A DNA stretch of 64,000 bases from Lobosporangium transversale (Eukaryota; Mortierellomycota; Mortierellomycetes; Mortierellales; Mortierellaceae). The notes beneath the pieces are model-generated. The model made no database searches. It saw only the letters and a program-made list of their open reading frames with translations, and was not told the origin of the DNA. Every line of letters starts with the position of its first letter. Position 1 is the stretch's first letter. Of the stretch, positions 22,456 to 34,699 are shown in pieces. The stretch covers positions 764,914-828,913 of the forward strand of contig NW_019028992.1 in assembly GCF_002105155.1 (NCBI RefSeq). The letters are read 5' to 3'. A program made the position numbers and the translations under genes.

Positions 22456-24447
22456 ATGGGGCTGGAGTCCTTCTTCAAACTGGTTGCGGATCGCGGGGTT
22501 TTACCTTCGGAAACTGACGTGGGCACTTCCTTGGCGGCAAATCCTGACCATTCTGTTCATGTAGATCTCCTCGGTACGTTCTATTACGACATCCTCCGCA
22601 GAGTCGTCCATGCAAAGATGAAAAACGAAACCATCATTGATGTAGGAAGGTCTCTGGCTCTCGTGATAAAGGATCTTTTCATAACGGACAATCTGACTAT
22701 ACATATTGATGGGGAACCTTGTACTGAGGAAGAAAAGGCAAGGACAGAACGGCAAGCCATAAGACAAAAAAATATGGATGCTTTGGAGAACGATATGAGG
22801 ACCTTCGAGAGAAATTCTCGGAGTGGGGTATGGACTCGTCCTCAAGTCATGAGGCGCATCCAGAAGGGTCTTCGAGAAGTCCACACCCTGAGCGTCCAGG
22901 ACAAGGATCAGCTGGCAACAGGCCTTAACTCTGTCTTCGATGTCTGTCTGTGTGCATATGAAGCGGACCCATGCATAGGGTGCCATAATGAGGAGAATGA
23001 TAGGATCGTGATATCCCAAGACTCTGATTTTTTTGCGTACGAACAGTCTGCTTCCTAGTGCGACTCCTTCCGCACCATAGACGGAAGTTTGGGGTTTACG
23101 ATGTAGACAACGTTATCCAAGCACTAAGACTGCCATCACACAAGCATCTGGTGCTATTCTGTGCCATCGCAGGCAATGACTACTCAAGGAACCTCGAGAC
23201 GTTAGGCTCGGTCAATAATCTTCGATTAATTCGAAAGGTTGCGTGGAACGAGATCTACAATAAAATGCTTCGGGACTACCTAAGGGAAGCTAGTAAGGTG
23301 TTGGGAAGGAACGCAGCCTCTGAAGAAGGCCGTTTCAGAGTAGCTCTCCGCATTTTTACTTCCGGCCATCAAACGTCGGCCCAAGCGTTACCATCGAACA
23401 ATGGGTTCGATAACTTCAAGCAGCGTCTACTCAATGGAAAGGATCTTCGCCATAGAATGGCTCAGCAAAGGCGAGCGCAGCGCCGCAGAACGTAAGAAAG
23501 CTCAAGCTATAGTTTTGACCTCGAAACCAAACGTTCCCAATACTAATCGTTAGTCCCTTTCTTGGATAATGTAGAGACACACCGTCATTCTATATAGCGA
23601 AAGGGTCATATAGGAACCAGTTCCGGCCCATCTTTTCTGACAAGGCGAGCATATTGAACGGACGCATAGTTGATATCAGTAACTGCCGTCAGCACCATAG
23701 GCCGGGCCTTAAGCATCCACCACGTCGGAGAAAGGCAAAAAAGAAGCAACAGAAAAAACAAAAGCGGAAGCACAAAGGCAAGAAGCCCCACAGGGCTAAA
23801 AAAGAAGGTGCACCAATTAGGAACTTGAAGGATGCTACGAAGGTTGACCACAGCTACAGCGGTAAGCACCCTATCAAGGCCTTAACAATTGGGTCCCTTA
23901 AGGCCTCCATGGCAAGGAAAGGCGGACTGGACGCAGATGAAAGGGATAGTATTGCAAGCCAGATCCGAGGGGCAGTTGTTGTCCTCAACCGACTACGCCG
24001 CTATGCATACTGGGTGATTGCCTTGGACATTGAGAGGATCATGCGGTTACCAGGGGCAGCAAAGTCGAGGAAAAAGGCGCTGGACGAGGTCTTGGATAGC
24101 AATGATTATTCCTTCCGTCTCGCCACCCTTCTTTTGAGCGGTCAAGGTGGCCCCAATTCAGCTTACGCGAGGGCAAAGAAACAAGGAAAGGCGGTAGAAA
24201 CGCCCCATCATCACCTCGCTTATGAACATTTCAAGGCCACCACTGAACTTTCCCCAATAAAGGATATAGACATCACATTGGGGGACGTCCAAGGCTTTGA
24301 TCCCAAAAAGATCACATTTCCAAGAGCGTCAGACTTACTAATGGGCCAAGTACAGACATCATTAAGGCAGCACTACAGGAACGCAATGGTATAGCTTGTG
24401 TAGGGTATTTTCATGCATATTCTGCAATCAAATGCTCTTTATTCACA

Positions 24448-24482
<35 letters not shown>

Positions 24483-24942
24483 TTTGATGTCGAGAAAACA
24501 AGTGAAGATATGAGTGACATTGAGTTTTTTTTGCGGGAGAACAAAAAAGTGAAAAAATACTCAGACTTTCCTATGTCCCCCTGGTCACCCGGGTATGTGT
24601 ATCTGTCTGAACACGCCCTAGTTGACATCCTCTGGGCTTGCTAATAAACGACTGCCATTTGAAACGCTTAGGTCAAAGCACGAGGACACTTCGCTGTAGG
24701 GGCGCACGAATTTTACACCAGCGCCCGCTGCCCCCGACCCCTCTGCGATAGCTTTTTAGAGACGGTATACCCTCGCTCTAAATATTGCCGGACATGTAAG
24801 GTATTCTTCGACCGTGACGCAGTAGGGGCGGAAAACATCGCAAGAATCGGTCTTGCTCAAATTGAGAGGCAAGAGAGGCCTGCAAAGTACAAGCCCACGG
24901 AAGAGTCGCCTGCTCCGGCTGCAAAGCGCGCACGACGCTAGA
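22456..24942 (+). pseudogene. FEN1/XPG-like nuclease fused to TnpB/Fanzor-type RuvC-III zinc ribbon; frameshifted and internally deleted copy
   Basis: The start CCATGGGG at 22456 gives MGLESFFKLVADRGV, a FEN1/XPG N-terminus. Conserved acidic positions follow: Asp37 (VHVDLLG), Asp85 (IHIDGEP), Glu169/Asp171 (CAYEADPCIG), Asp189/Asp191 (ISQDSDFF). A T7 run (23028-23034) then breaks the frame. The protein resumes as RRKFGVYDVDNV and FCAIAGNDYSRN (helix-three-turn-helix region). Introns 23492-23574 (branch TACTAAT) and 24389-24482 keep phase. A Lys-rich linker and a helical middle follow, with YLSEHALVDILWAC near 24600-24640. After a discontinuity, KARGHFAVGAHEFYTSARCP resumes near 24673. It continues PLCDSFLETVYPRSKYCRTC and FFDRDAVGAENIARIG. 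This is a CxxC..CxxC ribbon plus the D-x-x-A-x-N RuvC-III motif of TnpB/Fanzor. RuvC-I and RuvC-II are missing. Likely inactive. Confidence 0.7.
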
Positions 24943-25419
24943 CACAAGTATTTGGGTGCCGGCAACACCCACAAAAAATTTGTAAGTTCTGTTTATTTTC
25001 GTCTCTTGTATCCTCTCTAATCTTTTGCCCCTGAATTTCTGGACTAACTTTAAAAACCGTACAGATCAACAGATAACTAGCAGATGTTCTACTAGGGGGG
25101 GTTTTTTCTTTGTTTTTTTTTGTTTTTGTTTTTTTTTTTTGCCTGCCCTCTTGAAATCAGATGGCAGCTTGTTTTATGACTTGATATGATTACTATTAAA
25201 AGGTATAAAGGAGTAGGACTATACTATTGTCTGTTATAATAAGAAAAATGAAAGAAATAGGCAATTAAACATTACAGAAAAAAAAAAGAAAAGAAAAGAA
25301 AAGAAAAGAAAAGAAAAGCAAAAAAAACTACGTGCCATTATGGTTGATTAAACTATATACAATGTAATGTTGGAAAAAGAGAAAATGTAGCAACATAAAA
25401 AAGTATCGTAAAAAGGACT
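24943..25419. other. Intergenic with (AAAAG)n repeat
   Basis: A short AAAAG-unit microsatellite lies at about 25279-25317, followed by AT-rich sequence. It forms the 3' flank of the large minus-strand gene that ends at 25420. No gene seen. Confidence 0.5.
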
Positions 25420-25917
25420 TCAAATCACCACAAGAGGCTGAAATTCATATCGAGATTTTGGTACTAACATAAACGCGATGTGTGCATATGCCTCCTCAAT
25501 ATCCTCCTCATCCATCTCATTATTATCGTTGTTGCTGTTGCTGCTGCTAGTGCTGGTACGGTCGTTATCATTGAATGCATTTGGCAGTGGTAGATCCTCA
25601 AGTGCTTCAAGCGCTAGTGGTGAGAGGAATGGAGCACCTGATGTTGTGTTTGTCGTTGCAGTTACAGGCGTCACTGGCCGAAGGGATGATACTGGTGAGG
25701 ATGAGCCCATAGGGCGTCCTGTTTTAGCAGAGGTCCGCTCCTTGTGTCTCATCGTCAGCATCGCCATGATCTGCCTTTTGGTCGATGCTCGTTTCTCTCG
25801 CTCCAATTCAGTAACTGGGTGAAGAGGAGCAGGTGACGGATGGAGTACTACCGATAGCGATGATGAAAGTGCAGCCTCTAGACTCTTAAAAGATCGCTCG
25901 ATGCTCTTTTGTTCACC

Positions 25918-25963
<46 letters not shown>

Positions 25964-28900
25964 ATAGTTGTGGGAGCCACAGTTGATGAAGCAACAGCAG
26001 AGGGCTGAATAAAAGTGGCGCCCATTGCTGTTTCTCCTGGTGTCGTGGATGTAATGATAGCCATCTCGAGGACTTCTGATTGCGACCTCCGATGGAACGC
26101 CATCAGGTCGTGTCCTCGACCATTAGCGAGGCGGAGTGGATCATTGCGACGAGGATGAGAAGATAAGGATCGTGTTCTCTGTGCGGTGGCCCTCCCTTTT
26201 ACTGCCGATGTGGTTAAAGCGGCCTCAGCTAATGTACCAGTTGAAGGAGTCGCTAGCTCATATTGTGTATCCATATTACGTGGATCAGAAGCACGGCTTG
26301 TAGTCTTGGAGCGGAACAATTTCACTTTTCTGTGAACCGAAACTCGTTCCGTTGCAGCGGCAGCAGCGGTAGTGGTAGCATTAGTAGCTGTTGCCGTAGC
26401 AGCCACTGCAGCAGTTGTCAAGGTTTTATCAGTTCTAAGAGTAGACGTCCCAAGGGCCAAAGAAGGCTCGCTAGCGGAGGTTGTAGGGGGGAAGTACTTC
26501 ACGCTATCACTCCTCATACGAACAATGTCTCCTTCCGAGCAAACTGCTTGTTGTAAATCGACAACCCCATCGGGCCCTGGTTCAAGCGATCGCATGGTCG
26601 TGGTCGTGGTCGTGGTTGTAGCTATTGCGGTTACCGTCATGTCATAGCCCGTTCGCATGTTTGGACTAGATATCGTGCCCTTATTTTCTTTTGTAAAGTC
26701 AGTGACAGATTCATTATTGGATCCTACAGCGGAACCAGTCCGAGTACTTCCGCTGAGGCGACTGGAGCAGCGGCGAGCCAACGAGCGGATTGATGAGCCA
26801 GTGACAAGCTTCTTCAGGGTCCGCTTGCGGGTCAATCCAGGGGCTGTGGTCTCCTGTGATGACGGTACTATCGGCGCAGTCATGGCTGGTTGCAATTCAT
26901 TTGTATCGTTTGCTCCATCTTCTTTGCTGCCGACAGTTGCGTTGCTCTCTTCCTGCACGTGCTGTTGTCGTTGTGGCTGCTGCTGCTGTTGTTCCTCCAA
27001 AGCAATTGACGGTGTTGATGTTGCTTGTTTATTACTTCTCCGGATGCTCAGTAGTCGACGACCGGCGGACAAAAGGGAGCAGTCGAGGGTGTGACACTTT
27101 GTGCTTCCAGGCTCTCTGGACGGCGTACTATCATTTCGTCGTCTGTTATTGCTGCTATAGACAGCAGCACTCTTGGATCTCGATAATCCTGATGCATGAG
27201 CCGCTCTGGATTTGAACGAGGACGAGATACGACTCAGAGAGCTTGCCCTTGAGACGGATCCCTGCTCTGGGGGGCAAAGAAGCCCCTCTGCCCTTCCGAC
27301 CCTTTCACGACCTCTTCTTTCCTGCTGCTGCTGTTCCTGCCGCTGTTGGTGCATTTGTTGTTGTAGTTCCTGCCTCCGAGCTTCCTTCCACTTCACTTCC
27401 GCTAAAACATCCTCCTGGTGTTGCTGCTGTTGGTAGTAGCAATGTCTCTCCCATGCAAGCTCATTTGCGGTGCGATCTTTCATTCCAGGGTGATGATGAG
27501 GGGGACATGCTCCAAGCTCATAGGCTGAGGCCGCTGCAGTTATGTTCAAATAAGACTTGTGCTGGGCACTATGTGCTGATGAATGATGATACGCATTTGA
27601 GGGCAGAGGAGGCAGCGGCGGCAGCAAGCTGTGATGAGAATGGTGCACATGATGACGTTGATGAGGACGGTGAAGATTGTGATTACCGTAGTGACGGTAC
27701 AGCGGTTGTTGCTGACGATATTGCTGGGTATGTTGATAGTGCATCTGATGCCATTGACGGCGCAACAGGCGCTCTTGTCTTGCTTGCTCTGTCAGGTCCT
27801 CGTGTCTCGATTGAGGGTCGAGATAAAGATAGCGTGGGACATCCGTGCTTGTGAGAGATACCGAGCGGCGATGGCTATTCTCCACGTGTGAATGACTATC
27901 GGAGGATGAAGATGCCTCGTACCGATGGTATTGTTGATGAAGCACATTTCCATGTGAATGTCGTGAGTACTCCTCGTGGTTGGGACTGTTCCTCAAATAG
28001 GTCTGATCATGGAGGAGATGCTCACCAGTGTGAGTGAGCTGTTGCGGAGGTTGAGTCGGACAATGTCGTGGATCTAGTTTATTTGACGAATTTTGGTTTT
28101 GGCTGTGCTGTTGACGAAGACGACGATGATTGTATTGATGATCGAGATGATGTCGTTGTTGGTGGGAATGAGCATATTCATGAATAGCAGCTGAGTTTGG
28201 GAGCGCTGGTGTCGAAAATGGCGGCAAATGCGATGCTGAGTTCATGTAAAGCTCATTAAATTGTTGTTGACTGCTAGCTCGGTGCTCATGTTGAGGCTCC
28301 CGCTGAGCTCCAGTACTATTTATAATAGTTTGCTGACTATCCTGGGAAGGATAAATCAATTGCTGGTGTGACTGGTACGGGTGCTGATATTCCTCATGCT
28401 CGATGCTTGATGCCTCCAATTGATGAGTACTAATAGCAAGTCCATGCAAAGTGCCATGTTGTTGGTAATGATGATTGTCGGGTAATTCAACTGCGCCACC
28501 CTCCATAGCTTGGCTCTGCTGAGTCAACCAGGCTGTCACGTAGTCATCTTTCGCCTGTCTACTAGGCAAGTGCCCATCACTTAGGCTCCAGGCCACGTTT
28601 TTAGCATGGTAAATAGGATTGGAGGCACAGAGGTGTGTATGATGTGATTCAAGGTTTGGGATAGCTAGAGAGGGTTTCGGACTTTGTTGATAATCAGAGT
28701 TGACAATGTGTGTTGCTTTGAATTGCCTGGGCTCACGATGATCGGTGCTGATGCTGTCGGATATACCTGCATGTTGTGGCGTGTGAAAATGATAATAGCT
28801 GTGCGTAAGAGCATGGGCAAGCGATTGGCGCCCTTCTGTTTTACTATCCATAGGAGTGGGAGTGTTGGTGCGGGAAGATTGGGAATACGGAGGACTTGTG

Positions 28901-29568
28901 GAACGGTCGATACTGTTAGTTTTATAGTCGTCCCAAGCTGGATGCCTGTTTGTCCGGTGATGTCGCCTTGAGGCTCCTCCTCCGCTACGGAGACTGCGAA
29001 CCTTTCTCCGTAGGCGCTCCTTCTTGCTGTATAGGAGGCTGAGCAGGATCATGGTTAATGTCACAGACAGGAGAGTTGCTATAGATGATCTAGAAACTTT
29101 GGAACCTTGGAGTGCCTTCCTCTGTGTAACAGCGACATTCTCTTTCTCATGCATTGTTCTGGATTGAGTTGCATACTGCTTTTGTTGTTGTGGTTGGTGA
29201 TTGAAGCGGTCTGAGCTCGCATCTGCTGCAGCTCTGGAGATTGTTTGTGTTGTTGATACATCAGTTTGTATAGTCGAAAGCTGCGTGTTTGTCTCGTTGG
29301 GATTGGGCAAAGTGGACACAAGCGTCGTGCTCGCGCTTTCGTGGCGGTCACCTGGCTTCTCTATACAAGAGCCTGCTTGTGGGTCCAGAACCCGAAGCGA
29401 CGATGTCTCTGTCTGATTCGTCTGAGCGGCTTTTAAAGATGCTGCTTGTAGGGACGATGCTGTAGAAGCAGGTATAGAGGAGCTTTCCGATGATGGCTGA
29501 ATTATGAAAGAAGTTGACGTTGAAGTTGAAGTTGAAGTAGTCAGAACATTCCTGTTGAGAGCTTTCAT
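25420..29568 (-). CDS. Large low-complexity single-pass membrane protein, 1382 aa, His/Gln/Ser/Thr-rich
   Basis: A single uninterrupted frame from a true ATG (29568). Residues 1-160 are Ser/Thr-rich. Residues about 162-180 (SIATLLSVTLTMILLSLLY) form one hydrophobic helix followed by KKERLRRKVRSLR. By the positive-inside rule this suggests a Ser/Thr-rich outer N-terminus and a ~1200-residue cytoplasmic tail. The tail is disordered: His/Gln-rich tracts (about 400-760), Arg/Ser-rich basic segments and polythreonine (a run of 17, from a GTA/GTG-type repeat at 25919-25962). An acidic, Asn/Ser-rich end (NDNNEMDEEDIEEAY) precedes MLVPKSRYEFQPLVVI. Length without introns in such biased sequence argues for real coding. 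No family recognised. A cell-wall or membrane signalling scaffold is speculation. Confidence 0.72.
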
Positions 29569-30019
29569 CTGTTAGTAAACAAAACAAATAAAGAGTTGGT
29601 GTTGTGTGTTGTTATTGTTGTTGTTGGTGTTGCGATCAAGTTTTTTTTTTTGTGGGGTGTTTTTTGGAATGATGCGATGCAAGTATGCAAGTATTATGTT
29701 AGCATTCAGAAAGCATAGCCAGGATGCAGCAATCCAGAATCGACCATAGCGTGTGCATCATTGGATGAAGGTCATACAGAGAAAAACAAACAAGCGAATG
29801 CAGTGACATTGTGGCGCGATCGATCAGTCGATAGTGTAATTCAGTGGTGGCAAAATAAAAAACAAAAAAAAAAGGGGGGGGAGGAGGGAAGGGCAGAGAA
29901 GGTTAGTTTGCTGTTTTGAGAAACATCAAATTAGAGCAATTTGACACGTTGTTGAATCATTACAACTGTTCAATGAAAGATGGTCAGATCGAGGGCGACT
30001 ATGCAGATACAACAGGTGA

Positions 30020-30197
30020 ATTGTTTGTAATATACCTTGTGTGTAGTCTTAATCTGATATCGTCGTAGTGCCTTAGCCATCAATGTCTGAACAAAATTTG
30101 TCGGTTGTTTTGTCTGTGAAACGGCAGAGGATGAAAACATGGCCATGGTGAAGAAAAGGCTGTAGCGAGCCACGATAGGAGAGAGAATGTTGGACAT
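30020..30197 (-). CDS. Possible small membrane-type protein (about 58 aa), two exons
   Basis: From the ATG at 30197 the frame gives MSNILSPIVARYSLFFTMAM followed by FSSSAVSQTK and FVQTLMAKALRRYQIKTTHK. It ends in a good donor (AAG|GTATAT at 30036/30035). A possible acceptor (TGCATAG) leads after four codons to a stop near 29990-30000. One hydrophobic segment lies near residues 8-26, with a basic C-terminal half, as in small mitochondrial inner-membrane subunits. I cannot assign a family. The upstream frame to 30248 starts with TTG only. The second exon is uncertain, so treat it as a tentative gene. Confidence 0.35.
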
Positions 30198-30249
30198 TTT
30201 CGCCGACGGAGCCCTTTCAAGGACAGGAGTAATTACTGAATGTTCCAAG

Positions 30250-30300
30250 CAAAGGAGAAGAAGGATGGAAGGGGGGGATTTTTATGTTTTAATTGAAGGG

Positions 30301-30333
<33 letters not shown>

Positions 30334-30750
30334 AAGTGAAAGATATCCTTTTTTTATGTGCATAAATGTAATGAGATGTGCTGGTGCACAAGAAGGGCAG
30401 GTATGCCACTGTCTTGGCAATGACTAAAGATGTGTTGTTTTAGAGAGAATGTATGATGATGCAGAGTAAAGGGAAGGAAAGGGAAGGAGAAGGAAGAAGA
30501 GAGGGGAAAGAAAACAGGCTCAGGATGGTTGAAATGCTTAAAGACGTCAATAGTGGAAATGGGAATGGAGAGAGAAAGGAATTGAGTGTCATTAAATAGG
30601 TGAACGAGAGTGACAGAATGAGTGGAGGGAGAGAGGGTTTAGAGCTGTGGATGGGTGCAAGTTGGTGTGGTAATGAGATTTGCCCAAGATCCAGCAAAGG
30701 AATGTTGATGGAAAGAGATTGAGAGATTGAAAGATGAAAGAGGCAAGGAC

Positions 30751-30783
<33 letters not shown>

Positions 30784-32311
30784 AAGAAAGGAAAAAAAAA
30801 AAAGTTGTAAAGAGGAAGAGCAAACAAACAGCATTTGGTGGTAAATAGCATATTAAACAAGTATAAGCCCTGCTCAACTCCTTTTTCTTTTCCCATCGAT
30901 AGTTTGCAACCGTTGGATGCAAAAAAAAAAAAAAAAAAAAAAGCAACAGAAGCGCGGTATGCAAAGTTAGTGCATCAATTCTTTTGGAGTAGAGTGAAAT
31001 AGGGTACAAACATGCTTAATGAACATGAATACGCCGTGTACAATCTCTTGCATGTTGAATATACATGAATGTACCTTTGCTTTTATCGAGCGTAGTGCTT
31101 AATTTTATTTTATTTTTTTTTTTGCTGAGATTGGATGTGACAACGTGCCTGAGAGCGCTTAATTCTCCTTCATATACTCTCTCCTATCTCGTTCCTCAGC
31201 ATTCTCAAGATCAAAAGCAAAAAAGACATGAGACGTTTTTCTTGCAAGGAGTTGAATGAGTTGAGTACATCAATGTGTATGAATGAGATCAATTGATAGA
31301 TATATATCTTTTCTACATTTACTTTTACTTTTTTTATTTTTTCTTATTTTATTTTATTTTATTTTATTTATTTATTTTACCGTATTTACTTTCTTTTTTT
31401 TTTTTTTTTTTTTTTTTTTAGCGCTCAGACAGACAAAGACAAAGACGAATTGCGAAAAAATCAGAAAACCTTGATCACTTTTGTAGCAAAAGACAGATGT
31501 TTAAAGTCTGAGAAGAAAAGAATGGGAATATCTTTTCCACTCTGCTCTCAATTACTCGTTTTTTAGGAAAAAAAATACTCTCCACGGGCTGACGGACTGA
31601 GGGCTGTCTTCCTTTGTTGATACTCTTCATTAGCTCATCCTTTCCTTGAGCTCTGTAACTTCCCAGTATCTTGGGTCTGAAAAATAAATAAATAAAAGTC
31701 CAGAACATAAAAATAAAAATAAATGGTGAAATATATAAACAGGGTTGTAAATGAATACAAAAACATGAAAACCCATTATCATTCTCTTACAATATAATAA
31801 AGATGTTCATAGTATATTTTTACTATCAGTTATCAGCTTCATGTATCATCTATCAGGGGCAATTCATGCGTTGTTATGACAAGTAAGATGTTGACCTCAA
31901 CAGTACCTTCATTCTGTTAGTACTTTGCCTACATCCAACACAATGGGAAGTCAAAAGAATGTTCATGTCGTCCTCTTGTCCCTTGTTACTTGCATCTTGC
32001 AGTTGTCGGAATGGTTTAAATCTCGGCAAAGCATGGAACTGGAGGCAACCTAAAAATGCACAAACATTCATGTACCAAGACCAAGCTGCATACAGATAAC
32101 AAAAAACAAAAGAGAAAAGCGCAAAAAGTAAGAGATCTGTTGAGCATGCATTTGGACGAATTGGAACTATAACTAAATGCTCTCTTTATTTCTTTTTTTT
32201 TTATTTTTTTTATTTTTTTTATTTTTTTTATTGTCCTGTTTATGGTTAAAAGAGACCCTTCATCAACATCACACCCCACATTGGATCTCGATCTATTGGT
32301 GTATTGCCTTC

Positions 32312-32343
<32 letters not shown>

Positions 32344-33001
32344 CTTTTTTTTTCTCTTCATTTCCTGCTGTTTGTGAAGCGAATGACCAAGCCTGGACAC
32401 AAAGGTCGCTATGCATGCAAATTCTTGAATTTTAGGTAATAGGATACTCAGGAAATTCAGGATTTTCAGAATGCAATTTTGTCCTCACTTGGGTTTTAGT
32501 GCAATTGGGAGATCTTTTTAGGCTCGTAAGGGGCTTTACCGGCACAATGCTGTAAAATAGACGCAATTTACTTGTGCCCGTTCCTGACCCTGAAGAAAAA
32601 ATAGTCAGAATGAGTTGTCGAAATGTATCATCTCACGGCTATGTCATGGAGATCAAATCGTCAAACATTCATTTATCCTCCAGTTCATTCGGGTTATGGC
32701 CCCATCTGATCTTCTAATCATTGAGTCAATCTGGTCGTACAAAACCTCCCATGACAACCCAATTGGTGAGCCAGTTACATTCCAGCTTATCCAAAGATCA
32801 GGGCGCGATCAAAACGAAATAGGACTATACATCTGCATCCAAGCATAGTCCATGAATGTGTTGTCTGTTTACATGACGAAAACCTTCATTCATATCATGT
32901 AATTCAAAAGCTTTCGTTTTTATTAATCCGGTATCGTCCCTGTACAGTCTCATTTGGATCTGGAAATACTGGCAGGAATAGTTCGAGCGTCCCCTCCCAT
33001 T

Positions 33002-33045
<44 letters not shown>

Positions 33046-33065
33046 CTTCTTGTTTTCCCCTCGTA
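30250..33065. other. Long non-coding interval with purine/pyrimidine-biased and homopolymer sequence
   Basis: No gene supported. It includes an A30 run (30301-30330), (GA)n at about 30762-30782, (ATTTT)n near 31340-31375, a T25 run near 31395-31419, (T8A)n near 32192-32232, and T-runs at 32318-32343 and 33001-33045. The open frames here are Leu/Phe/Ser artefacts of these biased tracts. Confidence 0.55.
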
Positions 33066-34699
33066 CTAGTAGCACCAGACCTTTGGTCCAATGTTAAATG
33101 CGTTCACAGAATCCTTAAATCCTGGGAAAATCACCAGGGCCACTGTGCCCGCTGGGTTACTCTTGAGTGATGTTGCCATGGTCTCCTCATCAAATGGTAT
33201 ACCAAGAGGAACTGAGACAGGAGCAATGACGTTTTCGAGCCCTGTCATGGCTACAGCAAGCTCAAAGGCTTTGCTACAAAGATCACGGATTTTGGCGCCT
33301 TCGTTTGCGTTGGTATAGACTCTGGAGATAATTTCATTCAGCGCACTGGCTGCTGCTGTCACAGCTGCCTCCTGTCGGGCCTTAGTCTCTGGATCCTGAG
33401 TAATCATCACACAGAGCTGTTGACGCCAACGGACTGCAAGTCTGTCATTTCGTTTGTACATCCAATCGTAGATTTCCTTGAATCCCTTGTTGTAATCAAA
33501 GACGCAGCAGAGGGGCTTGTCAAAAAAGTTTTTGACGAGCGCAGACATCACGACTGATTCCATATAAAGGTTCAAATGGAAAGGCTCCAGAGTACATTCG
33601 TCCAGAGGGAAATCATCCAATAGTCCACTGGCTCTGAAGTGGTTGATGGCTGCAGTCCTGTTAAGGTTGACTGAACGAGTGCCTTGGGTCTTGCGGATTA
33701 AATGCTCAATAGCGGCCTTGAGATGGGTCAGGCGTTCATTGATTGTGGAATGATCATCATCTGTTGCACGGATCATCCGAACGTGTTCAAAAAAGTTTTT
33801 AGACATGACCTCATAGTCTTTATCCAGTTTAGTCATTTTTGATTGAAGATCCTGGTTTTGGTGTCTGAGTTCTTCATTAGCCCGAAGAAGACGATCACGT
33901 TCGGCCCTGATATTTTGTTGCTCCTCGAGTGCATCGTTGAGGTTGATTTGCAGACTGTTGGTAAGTGTATTGAGTTCGTCGATTCGGTTGATGAACGCCC
34001 TGGTTGTCGCCTCAGTTGCTGAAGAAGACGGCACAGGCGAGCTTTCTCGACTCAATGAGAGCTCCTCCATGGAGAGCTGCTGTTTCAAGATGGCCATACC
34101 CCGTAGTTCATTCTCTGTTAAATTGGCATTCTTTGATGTTGATCGAAAGGGTATACCTGTGACCTTGAAAGGTTGAGGAGCTTAGGGAAAATATGAATAT
34201 AGTTAGTCAATCAATCAGGAATAATTTATACGCGTGTGTGTAAGGTCCTCGGACTTTTTTTTTTTTTTTCTTTCAATGTATTTTTACCTTGGTCAAAGGA
34301 CTTTCTGACGATTTCATAGGTCTCTTCGTCTTCTTCATCACTTTTGGCGAGATTAAGACTCCTTCGTGCTGAATGAGATTGGACAGGTGATGCCATAGTC
34401 ACTGCGACAGTTGGTTTTTTGCCAGGGGCGAGAATGGGCGAAGTTGGGTCTGAGCCAGTCCTGGTACCTTTAGGTCCATTGCGATTGCCATTGTCATTGC
34501 CAAGAGGATCTGAGAGAGGCAGTGATTTGATTTCCAAGGTGGTTGGGGAAGGTAAGAGACCATTGCTCTTCCGCTTGGGTTCGTCGAAAACAGGCGCAGT
34601 ATAGAACTCGGAGTTGGCCCTAGTTAGTAGTCTTGGCGAAGGGGGTGAAGAAGCATATTGTCGACGAGTATGTAGTGGTTGTTGTTTCAAAGTGGCCAT
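33066..34699 (-). CDS. Coiled-coil protein of unknown function, 508 aa
   Basis: Exon 1 (34699-34288) and exon 2 (34180-33066) join in phase 1. Exon 1 is Ser/Pro-rich and disordered, with an acidic stretch SDEEDEETYEIV. Exon 2 opens with APQPFKVTGIPFRSTSKN, then a coiled coil (about residues 200-275; NIRAERDRLLRANEELRHQN and heptads onward). A compact helical domain follows (about 285-500; FPLDECTLEPFHLNLYMES, CCVFDYNKGFKEIYDWMYKR, DLCSKAFELAVAMTGLENVI), ending FNIGPKVWCY. I do not recognise the domain. Well-conserved-looking helices and clean splicing support a real gene. It lies head-to-head with the Hsp70-like gene, with about 1.46 kb between start codons. Confidence 0.78.

Noticed and set aside
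27243-27854. Long plus-strand frames opposite the 1382-residue gene
   Set aside because: They are shadows of low-complexity CAG/CAC-type coding sequence on the minus strand and contain no domain.
30440-31009. 189-codon minus-strand frame, Leu/Phe/Ser-rich
   Set aside because: Caused by A/G-rich plus-strand DNA; no conserved motif, no plausible start context.
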